Positions 7,095 through 15,861 of a DNA stretch of 57,489 nucleotides are shown here, piece after piece. Position numbers and translations under genes: made by a program. The notes under the pieces were generated by a model. It made no database searches. It worked only from the letters and a program-made list of their open reading frames with translations, and had not been told where the DNA came from. This stretch comes from Bacillota bacterium (GTDB lineage: Bacteria > Bacillota_I > Bacilli_A > RF39 > UBA660): contig JAETPN010000006.1 of NCBI GenBank assembly GCA_021771185.1, positions 1 through 57,489 on the forward strand, written 5' to 3'. The first letter of the stretch is position 1. Each line of letters opens with the position of its first letter.

Positions 7095-8465
7095 GGTTTT
7101 TTTATTCGCATATACTTTAAGGTCTTCAATTTCATATAATAAATCATAATCATAAATTTTTTTATCTTTCAAATCTTTTAAAACTTGATGATAAATCTTT
7201 TTAACGGAATGACCTTGGTAATCCATATCAAATTCTACAGCATTTTCATCATCTACTGTTGCTTGATATTGACGATAATAAGGTGTCACATAATTGTGAT
7301 AATATTTAAACGATACCACAACTTCACCATCTTTTAGAGAATTATCCTCCATCACATCAAATTCATGATCAAAGATATAAAAATTAGTCTCTTCATTTAT
7401 ATTTTCTACTTTTGTTTTATAATCTTTTAATTGAAGTTCAGATGTAGGAAGTTGATTGTCGTGAAATTCAATATTCATGGCTAAATCAAAAGTTAATAAA
7501 CCACCAATCACAACAAATATAATACTAATAATGAAAGGATAAAATACTAATCGTTTATGGTGGAAAGTAACATCCTGAATAATCTTAATTAAATGAGAAA
7601 ATCCAAGGAGTAACCCAGCAAATAAAAGATCAGGTCCTAATAATGGAACACCTATACAGGTATAATAAATAAGAACAGCAAGCAAAATGGATAGACCAAA
7701 GACCGTACACCATAATGGTACTAAAACAACTAAAACGATCCATACACGTACAAGAATCATTAAGACTTCACTGAATCCTCGCCCAGATTTATTTTTTTTT
7801 ACTTGTTTTGTTTCTTCTTTGGTAACACTTTGTTTCGTTTTCGATTTTTCTTTTGTTTTCTCCTTTTTATCTTCTTTATGATGTGGAAAACAATCTTTAT
7901 ACATTGCAATAACAATTAAAATAGCTACACAGAAATATAAAATTCCCACTAAGAAACTCCAAATCACATTTAATACCATGTGGATAGGAAAAAACATCAT
8001 TTCTAAAATATTAGTTCCTAAACCTCGTAAGATACTAAAAGGAATGGTCGCAAGCGCTAAAACAAATAACGTTAAGATTCCCTTAATTACTAATTCTGTA
8101 ATAAATTCAATGGTTAATTCTTGTCCATTTTCTTTAAAATCTTCATTTAATTCTTGAAACCAATTCGATACCGCAACAGAACACTTTTTAATCCATTGAT
8201 TTAAACTATTTCCAACGTTCTTAAAAGAAATCGCTTCTTCCTCTTTTTCTTTTCCATACTCTGGATTAATTTTATATGCACTTAAAATATTTTTTACAAG
8301 CTCATCCATAGAACCAAAATCTTCAATAGCTTCCTTTTCACTACGTCCATGTTTTACTTTTTCTCTTAACGTATCTTTATATTCATTGATAATATCCATA
8401 CGTTCTTCTTCAGATAAAATCTGTAAACGTTTTTCCAATTCCTTAAAAAACTTTTCTTTATTCAT
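7077..8465 (-). CDS. HAAS-domain (DUF1700-like) polytopic membrane protein
   Basis: The N-terminal 60-70 residues ([21 protein letters not shown]-like [13 protein letters not shown]) form the HAAS signalling helix bundle commonly paired with PadR regulators. Several membrane segments follow, at about 125-200 and 230-330, interrupted by a Lys-rich cytoplasmic loop. A charged C-terminal domain closes the 462-residue protein. The start at 8465 overlaps the last codons of the padR gene by eight bases, with a GAGGAG site inside padR, so the two are translationally coupled. By family precedent it acts at the membrane under PadR control, for example in envelope stress or antimicrobial sensing. The exact role is unknown. 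Confidence 0.75.
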   Translation of the reverse strand: MNKEKFFKELEKRLQILSEEERMDIINEYKDTLREKVKHGRSEKEAIEDFGSMDELVKNILSAYKINPEYGKEKEEEAISFKNVGNSLNQWIKKCSVAVSNWFQELNEDFKENGQELTIEFITELVIKGILTLFVLALATIPFSILRGLGTNILEMMFFPIHMVLNVIWSFLVGILYFCVAILIVIAMYKDCFPHHKEDKKEKTKEKSKTKQSVTKEETKQVKKNKSGRGFSEVLMILVRVWIVLVVLVPLWCTVFGLSILLAVLIYYTCIGVPLLGPDLLFAGLLLGFSHLIKIIQDVTFHHKRLVFYPFIISIIFVVIGGLLTFDLAMNIEFHDNQLPTSELQLKDYKTKVENINEETNFYIFDHEFDVMEDNSLKDGEVVVSFKYYHNYVTPYYRQYQATVDDENAVEFDMDYQGHSVKKIYHQVLKDLKDKKIYDYDLLYEIEDLKVYANKKTKGFVK

Positions 8466-8781
8466 GTTTTTCACACTCCTCAATAAACACATTCACACTT
8501 TTTTGAAAAGATAACCAACTTGTCGTTAATTCTTCCATTCTTTTTTCTCCTAAAACCGTTAATTTATAATACTTCCTTGGTGGTCCTTCTGTAGATTCCT
8601 CCAGGTATGTATCAAAGTATTTTTCATTCGTAAGTCGCTTTAACAAAGGATAAATCGTTCCTTCATTCACATCCACAATTTTAGATACTTCCATCACTAA
8701 TTCATACCCATACATATCCTTTTTATGAACCGAAAGTAGTACAATAAGTTCTAAAACACCTTTTTTAAATTGTGTATTCAT
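8458..8781 (-). CDS. PadR-family transcriptional regulator
   Basis: This 107-residue winged-helix repressor has the PadR core: [24 protein letters not shown], then the recognition helix region [13 protein letters not shown] and the wing [10 protein letters not shown]. The start at 8781 has a GAGGTGGGG site. An in-frame ATG six codons upstream has none. It is co-transcribed with the HAAS membrane protein that it overlaps. The promoter upstream contains an inverted repeat within its spacer that fits autorepression. Confidence 0.9.
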   Translation of the reverse strand: MNTQFKKGVLELIVLLSVHKKDMYGYELVMEVSKIVDVNEGTIYPLLKRLTNEKYFDTYLEESTEGPPRKYYKLTVLGEKRMEELTTSWLSFQKSVNVFIEECEKHE

Positions 8782-8797
8782 ACCCCACCTCAACTTC

Positions 8798-8826
8798 ATT
8801 CTATACTAACTACTATGTATTGTCAA
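8798..8826 (-). promoter_or_regulatory. padR promoter with ATAC-N10-GTAT operator
   Basis: On the minus strand, TTGACA (8821-8826) and TAGAAT (8798-8803) are 17 bases apart. The spacer holds the inverted repeat ATAC-N10-GTAT (8803-8820), which resembles PadR-family operators and suggests autoregulation. Confidence 0.65.
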
Positions 8827-8851
8827 GTACTAATTTTATTTTAATAGTGAT

Positions 8852-8886
8852 TTATAAAAAAAAAGAATGAAAAAATCATTCTTTAA
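8852..8886 (-). terminator. Terminator after the large pseudopilin gene
   Basis: On the minus strand, AAAGAATGA and TCATTCTTT flank a T-rich loop and are followed by a run of Ts. The stem overlaps the stop codon at 8876. Confidence 0.85.
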
Positions 8887-10321
8887 ACTGTGTGATTGTT
8901 TTACTACACCTTCCAATATTTCCTGCTTGATCCTTGACCCAGGCATGATAGGTTCCATTCGATGTTACAACTTTAGTATTTTCAACATCAAAGGTTTGAT
9001 CATTAATCCATGAATAACCCTGAGTTGCTAGTTTTCCAATCGGATCTTTTGCCTTAATACTTAAATTCACTTGATGATCTTCTTTAGAAACTGCGTCAAT
9101 TGTACAAGTTGGTGGATCTATATCCAAACTAGTGACCATACAAGTACTACCCGACTTCGTGTTTACACCATCTGTTGTTTGAATTAAAATGCTTCCAGTA
9201 TCTGTTCCTGAAATGGGTTCCATGGTGAGTTCATGAACTTTCGTTGTTGACGTAATCCACTTTTTGTTCGTTAATAAAATTCCATTGTCCTTCGCTGATC
9301 CTTGATAAATTTGATATTGATATGTTAATCCATCACTTGCTTCAATACCAAAATCAATAGTAATTACTTTCGATGTTGTCCATCCTGTGGAAGGCATAAT
9401 TTTACATGTTGGGATTGGTATTTCACTCGTTTTTTGTTCAACAACCTCTGATTCTTTTTCTAAACCAGATCGATTGATACACTTTACTTTAAACTTATAA
9501 GTTCCTGTGGTTAAAGAATTAAATTTATAACTTTTATCAAGAGTTTCATCTGTCCACTTCGTTCCACCATCTTTACTATAACGATATCCACGAATCCCAG
9601 ACTCTTTATCTTCACATAAGGCATTAACTGTAATAGCGTTTGTTGATACGAAATTAATAGAAGCAATTGCCTTCTCTGGAACTGTTTTATCAATATGTTT
9701 TACTTTAACTTCTACTCTATTACTTCGCTGATCCAATCGGGAATCACGCGCAAGAACTTTATATGTTTCATTTTTAGTGACCGTTTTTTTAGGTGATGTC
9801 TGCCAATTTTTCCCATCATCAAAAGAATATTGATCTACTCGAATTCCTGGTGTTTGTGTAGTGGTAGCAGTTAATACAACATCGTTTGATGTCCACGCTT
9901 CTACATTTGGGTCAGGATTCATAGCAACACTCAAATGAATCGCATCAATCTCCTTCTTTAACTTATAATTGTATGTTAAAATATGTTCATCATTTGGTTT
10001 TATTTCAACAATACCAATATCTGTAACATCTTGTCCTGTTTTTGGATCCTTGATAGAATTTTTTAAATATCCCTTTTTTAGTAAAAGTTGAATCGATAAA
10101 TAAGAAGTTCCTCCACTATTCGCTTCAGCAAATTCCTCACGATGTCCTTCCACATATTGTTCAGAAGCAATATAGAGATTTTGAAGCCATTCATCATATT
10201 TTTGTTTATTTGCTTGTTTTAGCATCGAAGTGATCGCAGGGACTGAAATCATCACAATAATCGATAAAACAACTAAAATTCCTAGCATTTCAATCAGTGT
10301 GAATCCATTTTTCTTTTTCAT
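8876..10321 (-). CDS. Large type IV pilin-like protein with Ig-like repeats
   Basis: The first 40 residues form a class III prepilin signal: a short basic leader, the cleavage/methylation site NG/FTLIEM, and a hydrophobic helix. At 481 residues it is far longer than ordinary pilins. Past the pilin region (to about 130) there are three or four beta-sandwich Ig-like segments, with recurring phrases such as YSFDDGKNWQ, YRYSKDGGTKW and YSWINDQTF. A late region contains several cysteines. It is probably displayed at the cell surface after prepilin peptidase processing. No pilus ATPase, inner-membrane platform or prepilin peptidase gene lies in this window. The start has an AAGGGGTGAA site. It could be a minor tip pilin or adhesin. 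Confidence 0.8.
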   Translation of the reverse strand: MKKKNGFTLIEMLGILVVLSIIVMISVPAITSMLKQANKQKYDEWLQNLYIASEQYVEGHREEFAEANSGGTSYLSIQLLLKKGYLKNSIKDPKTGQDVTDIGIVEIKPNDEHILTYNYKLKKEIDAIHLSVAMNPDPNVEAWTSNDVVLTATTTQTPGIRVDQYSFDDGKNWQTSPKKTVTKNETYKVLARDSRLDQRSNRVEVKVKHIDKTVPEKAIASINFVSTNAITVNALCEDKESGIRGYRYSKDGGTKWTDETLDKSYKFNSLTTGTYKFKVKCINRSGLEKESEVVEQKTSEIPIPTCKIMPSTGWTTSKVITIDFGIEASDGLTYQYQIYQGSAKDNGILLTNKKWITSTTKVHELTMEPISGTDTGSILIQTTDGVNTKSGSTCMVTSLDIDPPTCTIDAVSKEDHQVNLSIKAKDPIGKLATQGYSWINDQTFDVENTKVVTSNGTYHAWVKDQAGNIGRCSKTITQFKE

Positions 10322-10367
10322 CTACTTCACCCCTTATTCTCTATTTATTATCATAACATATTTTTAA

Positions 10368-10393
10368 GAAAAAAAGAATAGATAACCTATTCT
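10368..10393 (-). terminator. Terminator after cse60
   Basis: On the minus strand, GAATAG and CTATTC pair around GTTAT and are followed by seven Ts. The stem overlaps the stop codon. Confidence 0.8.
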
Positions 10394-10562
10394 ACTGATA
10401 AATGATCATGGCAGAAAAACAATACACCTGTTCTTCTGAAAACACCGAAATAGCAACTTGATACTTAATGTCAATAATTTCTCCAGTACAATTTTCTAAG
10501 AAATTATTGACTGCCGTTTCTAAATCTCTTTCATGTCCTTCGTCAAAAACTTTCACTTTCAT
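10392..10562 (-). CDS. Cse60-like small sporulation protein
   Basis: This 56-residue gene lies in the gap between the pseudopilin and the flippase. The protein matches the pattern of B. subtilis Cse60 as I recall it: K-V-K-V-F-D-E-G-H-E near the start, DLETAVNNFLE, EIIDIKYQVAIS and a C-terminal QVYCFSAMIIYQ. Cse60 is a sigma-E-controlled mother-cell protein of unknown biochemical function. A GGTGAT ribosome site precedes the ATG. It is 26 bases downstream of the flippase stop and has its own terminator. No clear sigma-E promoter was seen. Confidence 0.8.
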   Translation of the reverse strand: MKVKVFDEGHERDLETAVNNFLENCTGEIIDIKYQVAISVFSEEQVYCFSAMIIYQ

Positions 10563-10588
10563 ACTATCACCACATTAAATATATCAAG

Positions 10589-12139
10589 TTATTCTTTCAT
10601 TTTTTGTCCAAATTTGGCGATAAATAATTCTCTAAATTTTTCATAAAAATAAGTAAAACTTTGAGTGTGATGGAAAATACATAAGAAAATCATATTTACT
10701 AAAATAGTTACCAATATTGCAGATAAAATCCACATGAAAATATTCTTAATCACAACACCTTGATATAAATAATAAAGGATCCCTGATACACTTAAGAAAA
10801 TCATGAAGTAACCAATATACATCACATAATATTTCCAAACCTTTTTTTCATTTTTAAAACCGTATTTATAAACGATTCTAGGATCCATCCAACAAATGGT
10901 ACAAATTCTACTAATAATGGTTCCTAAAAGAACACCAACAATACCAAATGGTTTTACTAAAATAATAGATACGATAATATTTAAAATAACCATGAAGATT
11001 GGACGATACCTACCTTCATAAAATAAGCCATAAGCATTTAAGAATGACGTAGACGCTGACTGCATTCCATTTAAATAAAAATCAATAACAAGGGCAAATG
11101 CCACACCATCAGATAAAACAAATTTTTCACCAAAGAATAATCCAATAAAAGGATTAATTAAGATTAATATGGCAATCGAGCAAAAAGCGTAAAACCAGAA
11201 ATTTAAGAACACTAGTTTTTCAAAGACATAGCGACTGTGTTTTGGATTTGTTGTAACTACCATATTTCCAATACTTGAAGTGATCGCATTAAATAACTGT
11301 GAAACAACATTATTTAAAGATTTCGTTACTAATACATAATTAGAGTAAATTCCTACAGGAATTAATCCTAAGAATTTGGAAATAACCATATTATCTGTTC
11401 CATTTGTAATTACACTACCTACTTTATAAACAAACAAGGAACTAACATTTTTAGTAATTTCTTTGACATCTTCTTTATCCATTTTTTCTTCTGTTTTATC
11501 TTTGATATAAGGGTATAACGTTGCGGCCTTTTTCGAAATATAAATATTTTGTAATACTACAAATACAATACTAGATAATAAATAAAAGATAAAATTATGC
11601 CAAACATATAAAATAACAATTTGGACAATCGATAAGACAAAAGAGAAAAGGAATGTTATTTTAGCTGTAATATATCCTTTTTGATCAGAATCAATTAGGA
11701 AACGTTTATAAACAAAAAAGTAACTTGAAGCAGAGTGAATCACAAACAAGGCATAAATAAACTCTAAATGCGGAACCCCTTCTCCCCCTTTAATTAACAT
11801 TGGTAAGAAAGGAATTAAACCTAATCCTACAAGTAAAACTACCGTCCCAATGATATTATAAATCTTCGCATAAAATTTCATTAAAATATTAACACGTTTA
11901 TGATCGTTTTCTGCCAAAGGTTTATATAAACTATAAGGAATCGCTGTTCCAATTCCTAAATCAGCTAAACTAAGCATTGTAATAATATTTGCAAATAACC
12001 CATTGACTCCCAAGTATTCCATACTAATGGTTCTGGTAAACACTACTTTAACTACAAAGTTCATTACTACCGTTAAAATCTGTGTGATAACAGAAGTTAA
12101 GGAATTTACTACAGAATTTTTTGTTCTCGATTGTTTCAT
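10589..12139 (-). CDS. Polysaccharide flippase (Wzx/MOP superfamily)
   Basis: This 516-residue polytopic membrane protein has about 12-14 predicted spans and no cleavable signal. The N-terminal region (NSVVNSLTSVITQIL, FTRTISMEYLGVNGLF, SLADLGIGTAIPYSLYKPL) is typical of Wzx-type exporters, which flip lipid-linked oligosaccharides across the membrane. No glycosyltransferase cluster surrounds it, so the glycan carried is unknown. It could be a capsule or teichoic-type repeat. A terminator-less short gap leads to the Cse60-like gene. Confidence 0.88.
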   Translation of the reverse strand: MKQSRTKNSVVNSLTSVITQILTVVMNFVVKVVFTRTISMEYLGVNGLFANIITMLSLADLGIGTAIPYSLYKPLAENDHKRVNILMKFYAKIYNIIGTVVLLVGLGLIPFLPMLIKGGEGVPHLEFIYALFVIHSASSYFFVYKRFLIDSDQKGYITAKITFLFSFVLSIVQIVILYVWHNFIFYLLSSIVFVVLQNIYISKKAATLYPYIKDKTEEKMDKEDVKEITKNVSSLFVYKVGSVITNGTDNMVISKFLGLIPVGIYSNYVLVTKSLNNVVSQLFNAITSSIGNMVVTTNPKHSRYVFEKLVFLNFWFYAFCSIAILILINPFIGLFFGEKFVLSDGVAFALVIDFYLNGMQSASTSFLNAYGLFYEGRYRPIFMVILNIIVSIILVKPFGIVGVLLGTIISRICTICWMDPRIVYKYGFKNEKKVWKYYVMYIGYFMIFLSVSGILYYLYQGVVIKNIFMWILSAILVTILVNMIFLCIFHHTQSFTYFYEKFRELFIAKFGQKMKE

Positions 12140-12200
12140 CGTATCACCTTAGTATTCATTATACCATGGATATTTTTAGAAGTAAATTCTCTCCTGAAAA

Positions 12201-12230
12201 CAAAAAAATTATGAATGAATCATAATTTTT
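12201..12230 (-). terminator. Terminator after the M23 hydrolase gene
   Basis: On the minus strand, AAATTATGA and TCATAATTT pair around a short loop, followed by Ts. Confidence 0.8.
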
Positions 12231-13441
12231 TAATATGCAGTAAAACGATCATACCATTCGTTATACGTTCCACCTGGGAAATTTACCATACTTCGAGGAT
12301 TTATACTACGTGAAATTAAAGTTGACCATGAACCATAATCTACACCATATAATCCTGTGGAAATTGTAAAGTGTAAATGGGCACCAAATGTACAACTATC
12401 ATAAGCTTTTGTATCATCATGTCCACCCATCACACCAATTTGTGTTTGACTCGTAACATATTGACCTGGTGAAACATGAATACTTCTTAAATGTGCATAC
12501 ATCGAAGTATAAGTTCGACCATTCACCGTGTGATGAATCAAAATCATATTACCACCACAACTACTACGGTGGATCGTTGATGCAACTACACCATTTCCAG
12601 TAGAATATACAGGAACATTGGTATTTGGACGTACTGTCATATCAATTCCCTCATGGAAACCACTAAATAATGGTCTATTTCCCCATTCACTTGTAATATG
12701 TCCTTGTCTTAGTGGTCGATAGAACGCTGTATTAGAAGGAAGTAATCCTCTACCACAACTGCTAATATCTTGATCTAAATCACATCCTAAATTAACATAA
12801 TTTTGAACGACTTCTTTTTGCGCCTTAATTTGATCTTTAATGGATACACTGGTATCTGCCAAAGCACTTAACTCATTTCCAAGTTTTGCTAATTCTTTAT
12901 CTAATTCACCTTGTTTTACCGTTAAATCTTCTTTTTTCTGTTTTAATTCAACTTTTTTATTTTCATTATCTTTAATCATCTTATTATAAGAAGCAATCAT
13001 TTCTTCATTATAAGAAGCTAACTTTTCAGATACTGCCATTCGATAAATAAAATCAGTAAAACTCTTCGCACCAAATGCATACTCTAAATAAGCAGATTCT
13101 CCATTCGATACTTGAACAAAATTTACTAAATCTTTAATTTCTTTATCTTTTTTTACAATACTATCTTCAAGTTCTGCAATTTCATTGGTTAAATTATCTA
13201 CATCGACATTAATTTGTTTCATGTCTGCTTTTATTTTATCAATATTTGCTTGAACTTCTGCCATTTGCTTTTTAGTAAGTTGTTGTTGTTGTGCATTCGC
13301 ATTATATTTATCTTCAATCGCTTGTAATTCATTCTTTAAATCTCTTAATGTTTTTGCCTGTGCTTCTTTTGGAACCATCAATGTTGGAACTAAAATTGCT
13401 AACATCAAACATACTTGAACTATTTTCTTCATATACTTCAT
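12230..13441 (-). CDS. Coiled-coil M23 peptidoglycan endopeptidase (EnvC/NlpD type)
   Basis: A signal peptide (about 1-29, ending AQAK) is followed by a long charged coiled coil (about 30-220) and a C-terminal LytM/M23 metallopeptidase domain. The zinc ligands are visible in GFHEGIDM (HxxxD) and AHLHFT (HxH). Such proteins cut peptide cross-links or activate amidases during division. The domain carries extra cysteines (CDLDQDISSCG, SSCGG, DSCTF). Length is 403 residues. The ATG has an AGGAGGACGT site. It is 9 bases downstream of the metalloprotease gene and likely co-transcribed. Confidence 0.9.
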   Translation of the reverse strand: MKYMKKIVQVCLMLAILVPTLMVPKEAQAKTLRDLKNELQAIEDKYNANAQQQQLTKKQMAEVQANIDKIKADMKQINVDVDNLTNEIAELEDSIVKKDKEIKDLVNFVQVSNGESAYLEYAFGAKSFTDFIYRMAVSEKLASYNEEMIASYNKMIKDNENKKVELKQKKEDLTVKQGELDKELAKLGNELSALADTSVSIKDQIKAQKEVVQNYVNLGCDLDQDISSCGRGLLPSNTAFYRPLRQGHITSEWGNRPLFSGFHEGIDMTVRPNTNVPVYSTGNGVVASTIHRSSCGGNMILIHHTVNGRTYTSMYAHLRSIHVSPGQYVTSQTQIGVMGGHDDTKAYDSCTFGAHLHFTISTGLYGVDYGSWSTLISRSINPRSMVNFPGGTYNEWYDRFTAY

Positions 13442-13450
13442 ACGTCCTCC

Positions 13451-14086
13451 TTATTCTTCTAACATTTTACTTACTTGTTTATACATTGGATAATATTTTT
13501 TTACGGTATCCCAAAATGCTCTAGAATGATCAAAATGAATAAAATGTGATAATTCATGAACAACCACATAATCAATCGTCCTTGGATCATATTTCATTAA
13601 TCTAGAATTTAAAGTTACGGAATTATCACGTTTATTACATACACCCCATCTAGTTTTCATTTTCCTTATTTTTAACTTAGGATATGGAATTTCTTCCTCA
13701 AACTGTTGATACCAATAATCCAAACGTTCCATAAATACCTTCTTCGTTTCCTTCTTTAACCAACGTTCTAACATTTCTTTTGATTTCACATAAAGATATG
13801 GATAATCTAGAGAAACACTCTTTATGGTATTCACTAATATTATATCATATTTCTGTCCAAGGTAATAAAAATTCTCTTCCTTTTCTCGTTCTTTACACTT
13901 TCTAGCAATCATTTTACGTAAATCACCTTCATGATCACGTAATAATTTTAAGATACTATGTTTACTTGTAAAAAAATTTGTTGTAATTAAAATAGTCAAA
14001 TCATCTTTGACTCTCAAATAAGTATTTTTATTATTTTTTTTAATAACCTCTACATCATATTCTTGATCATCTATTTTATATTTCAT
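13451..14086 (-). CDS. YgjP/DUF45-type zinc metalloprotease
   Basis: This 211-residue protein belongs to the YgjP-like (DUF45/WLM, SprT-related) metal-dependent hydrolases. The zinc site is HELSHFIHFDHS, with HExxH and a third histidine downstream, followed by the family phrase RAFWDTVKKYYP. A beta-rich N-terminal half precedes the helical catalytic half. No signal peptide is present, so it acts in the cytoplasm. The biological substrate of this family is not established. The gene has a GAGGG site and precedes the M23 hydrolase. Confidence 0.88.
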   Translation of the reverse strand: MKYKIDDQEYDVEVIKKNNKNTYLRVKDDLTILITTNFFTSKHSILKLLRDHEGDLRKMIARKCKEREKEENFYYLGQKYDIILVNTIKSVSLDYPYLYVKSKEMLERWLKKETKKVFMERLDYWYQQFEEEIPYPKLKIRKMKTRWGVCNKRDNSVTLNSRLMKYDPRTIDYVVVHELSHFIHFDHSRAFWDTVKKYYPMYKQVSKMLEE

Positions 14087-14123
14087 AAATCACTACCCTC
14101 TTCATTTTAGCATAAATAGAAAA

Positions 14124-14155
14124 GAAAAAAAAGACCACACAACTGTGATCTTTTT
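14124..14155 (-). terminator. Terminator after the YfcC-type transporter
   Basis: On the minus strand, AAAAGATCACA and TGTGGTCTTTT pair (one G-T) around GTTG and are followed by a run of Ts. Confidence 0.85.
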
Positions 14156-14158
14156 AAA

Positions 14159-15724
14159 TTAAACACTCATTGCAATAATGAATACAACAATAAGTGCAAC
14201 TACAAATATTTGAATTAAGAATTTCCAAATATATTTCATCCAATCTTTGAAAGAAACTTCAAAGTATGCTAGACCTGCAACAAGAATGGTACTTGTTGGT
14301 AACATTAACATTGCAAGACCATGCATCGTTTGCATAATAAATCCAATGATTGGATATAAAGTAGAATCGGTAATTTTTGTTGTTAACGTTGCGGAAAGTG
14401 CACTTACTAAATAAGGCATATCATTGAAGAAGAATCCACCAATGAAAGACACTAATCCAGTAGTGAACATATTAAATTCTTTCGTTAAATCAAGGATATA
14501 ATTTGTCATTGTAAAGTAAATATTTCCTGAATTTTGTGTTGCTACTAAAACAGTGACAATGACATTTGCCATGACAACATAGAAAGCAACAGGAAGTACT
14601 TTTTTAGCTCCTTCGAAGAAAGAAGAAACAATATCATTAAATTTAACACTATAAATCCATCCAATAAGAATTGATGCGAACACTAAAGCCATGCTAATTT
14701 CATTGGTTGCCCAATAACCTATTGGGTTAAATGTTCCTAATAAATTTTTGAAAATTGGGAAACCTTGTACTTCAAATGAAGTAATAGACTCATACATATT
14801 TTCAAAAACATCAACACTAAATGAATATCTCCAATTATAACAAGCAACTAATAGGAAAATAACAACAAAAGAACTAATAATAGCTAATGGCCAAATACTT
14901 TTTTCTTTTGTATTTTTAATTACTTTTACATCATCTTTTTTTGCAAAAGAAGCTGTATTTTTCTTTCCAGTTTTTTTAGCTGGTTTTTTCGTTGCTTTTG
15001 ACGTTTTCGTCGACTTTTTCTTTTCTGTTTTTGCTGTAGTTTTTTTAGCAGTTTCCTTTTTAGGTGCTGCTTTAACTACAGGTTCAGATTTTTTCGTTTC
15101 TTTTCTCTCTTTTACAGCTTCTTTACTTGCATGTTTTAACACAAACATCACAAGTAAAACAGTTAAGATAACAAATAAAATGATTTTTGTAATTAATTGA
15201 TTATTCATATTATCTATTCCTAAATAATAATTAATATAACCATTTACATTAAAACCATAAATGCTTGCCATACTACCTACTAAAATAGAACCAACCGTTG
15301 CGGCTAAAGCAGATACTTTATCATATCCTAATTTTAATAATACTGCAGCAAATAATGGAACTAAAATAAGTAATACATAACTACTTCCTGTAAGTGCAGA
15401 AAGAAGTGCAAACATGATAATAGTAAAAATCGCAAATCCTTTTTTACTACATTTTTTACTTAATTTTTCCACAATTCTAGGTAATACCTTCGTTGCTTCT
15501 AGTACTCCGTAGAATCCACCAATCACTAGAATTAAAATTCCATAGCCACAATAATTGGTAATTGTAGATAATGGCATAGATACTAGATCAAATAATCCTA
15601 AAGGTGCAAGATCTCCTTTCGTAAAACTTCCATTCGCAAATAACCCAGCTGGAATTAACCAACTAAGAACAACAAAAATTAGAAAACTTATTGCTAAAAC
15701 TTTCAATAAATTATTCTTTTTCAT
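14159..15724 (-). CDS. YfcC/DcuC-type membrane transporter with a lysine-rich insert
   Basis: This 521-residue permease has about 11-12 membrane spans and family-type segments such as GGFYGVLEATKVLPRIV, ALLSALTGSSY and GGFFFNDMPYLVSAL. The group includes YfcC/C4-dicarboxylate and arginine-ornithine carriers, so an organic or amino acid substrate is likely but not specified. Between the two halves (about residues 203-275) lies a hydrophilic loop made almost only of Lys, Thr, Ala, Ser and Glu, resembling histone H1 tails. That loop should be cytoplasmic and is not part of the normal family fold. A GGAGGTAATG ribosome site precedes the start. Monocistronic. Confidence 0.75.
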   Translation of the reverse strand: MKKNNLLKVLAISFLIFVVLSWLIPAGLFANGSFTKGDLAPLGLFDLVSMPLSTITNYCGYGILILVIGGFYGVLEATKVLPRIVEKLSKKCSKKGFAIFTIIMFALLSALTGSSYVLLILVPLFAAVLLKLGYDKVSALAATVGSILVGSMASIYGFNVNGYINYYLGIDNMNNQLITKIILFVILTVLLVMFVLKHASKEAVKERKETKKSEPVVKAAPKKETAKKTTAKTEKKKSTKTSKATKKPAKKTGKKNTASFAKKDDVKVIKNTKEKSIWPLAIISSFVVIFLLVACYNWRYSFSVDVFENMYESITSFEVQGFPIFKNLLGTFNPIGYWATNEISMALVFASILIGWIYSVKFNDIVSSFFEGAKKVLPVAFYVVMANVIVTVLVATQNSGNIYFTMTNYILDLTKEFNMFTTGLVSFIGGFFFNDMPYLVSALSATLTTKITDSTLYPIIGFIMQTMHGLAMLMLPTSTILVAGLAYFEVSFKDWMKYIWKFLIQIFVVALIVVFIIAMSV

Positions 15725-15833
15725 ATCATTACCTCCGTAATCATTATATCACGTAAATATAGAGTTTAGAAAGTTTTTTCCATATATTTCATAATTTTTT
15801 CAAATAGATGATTAGAAATACCACGAATTTTGT

Positions 15834-15839
15834 TATAAT
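15834..15839 (+). promoter_or_regulatory. Extended -10 promoter of the YtqA-YtqB fusion gene
   Basis: TGTTATAAT forms an extended -10 element 23 bases before the ATG. No good -35 is visible. Confidence 0.5.
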
Positions 15840-15861
15840 ATGTTGAAAGGGACGTGAAATC

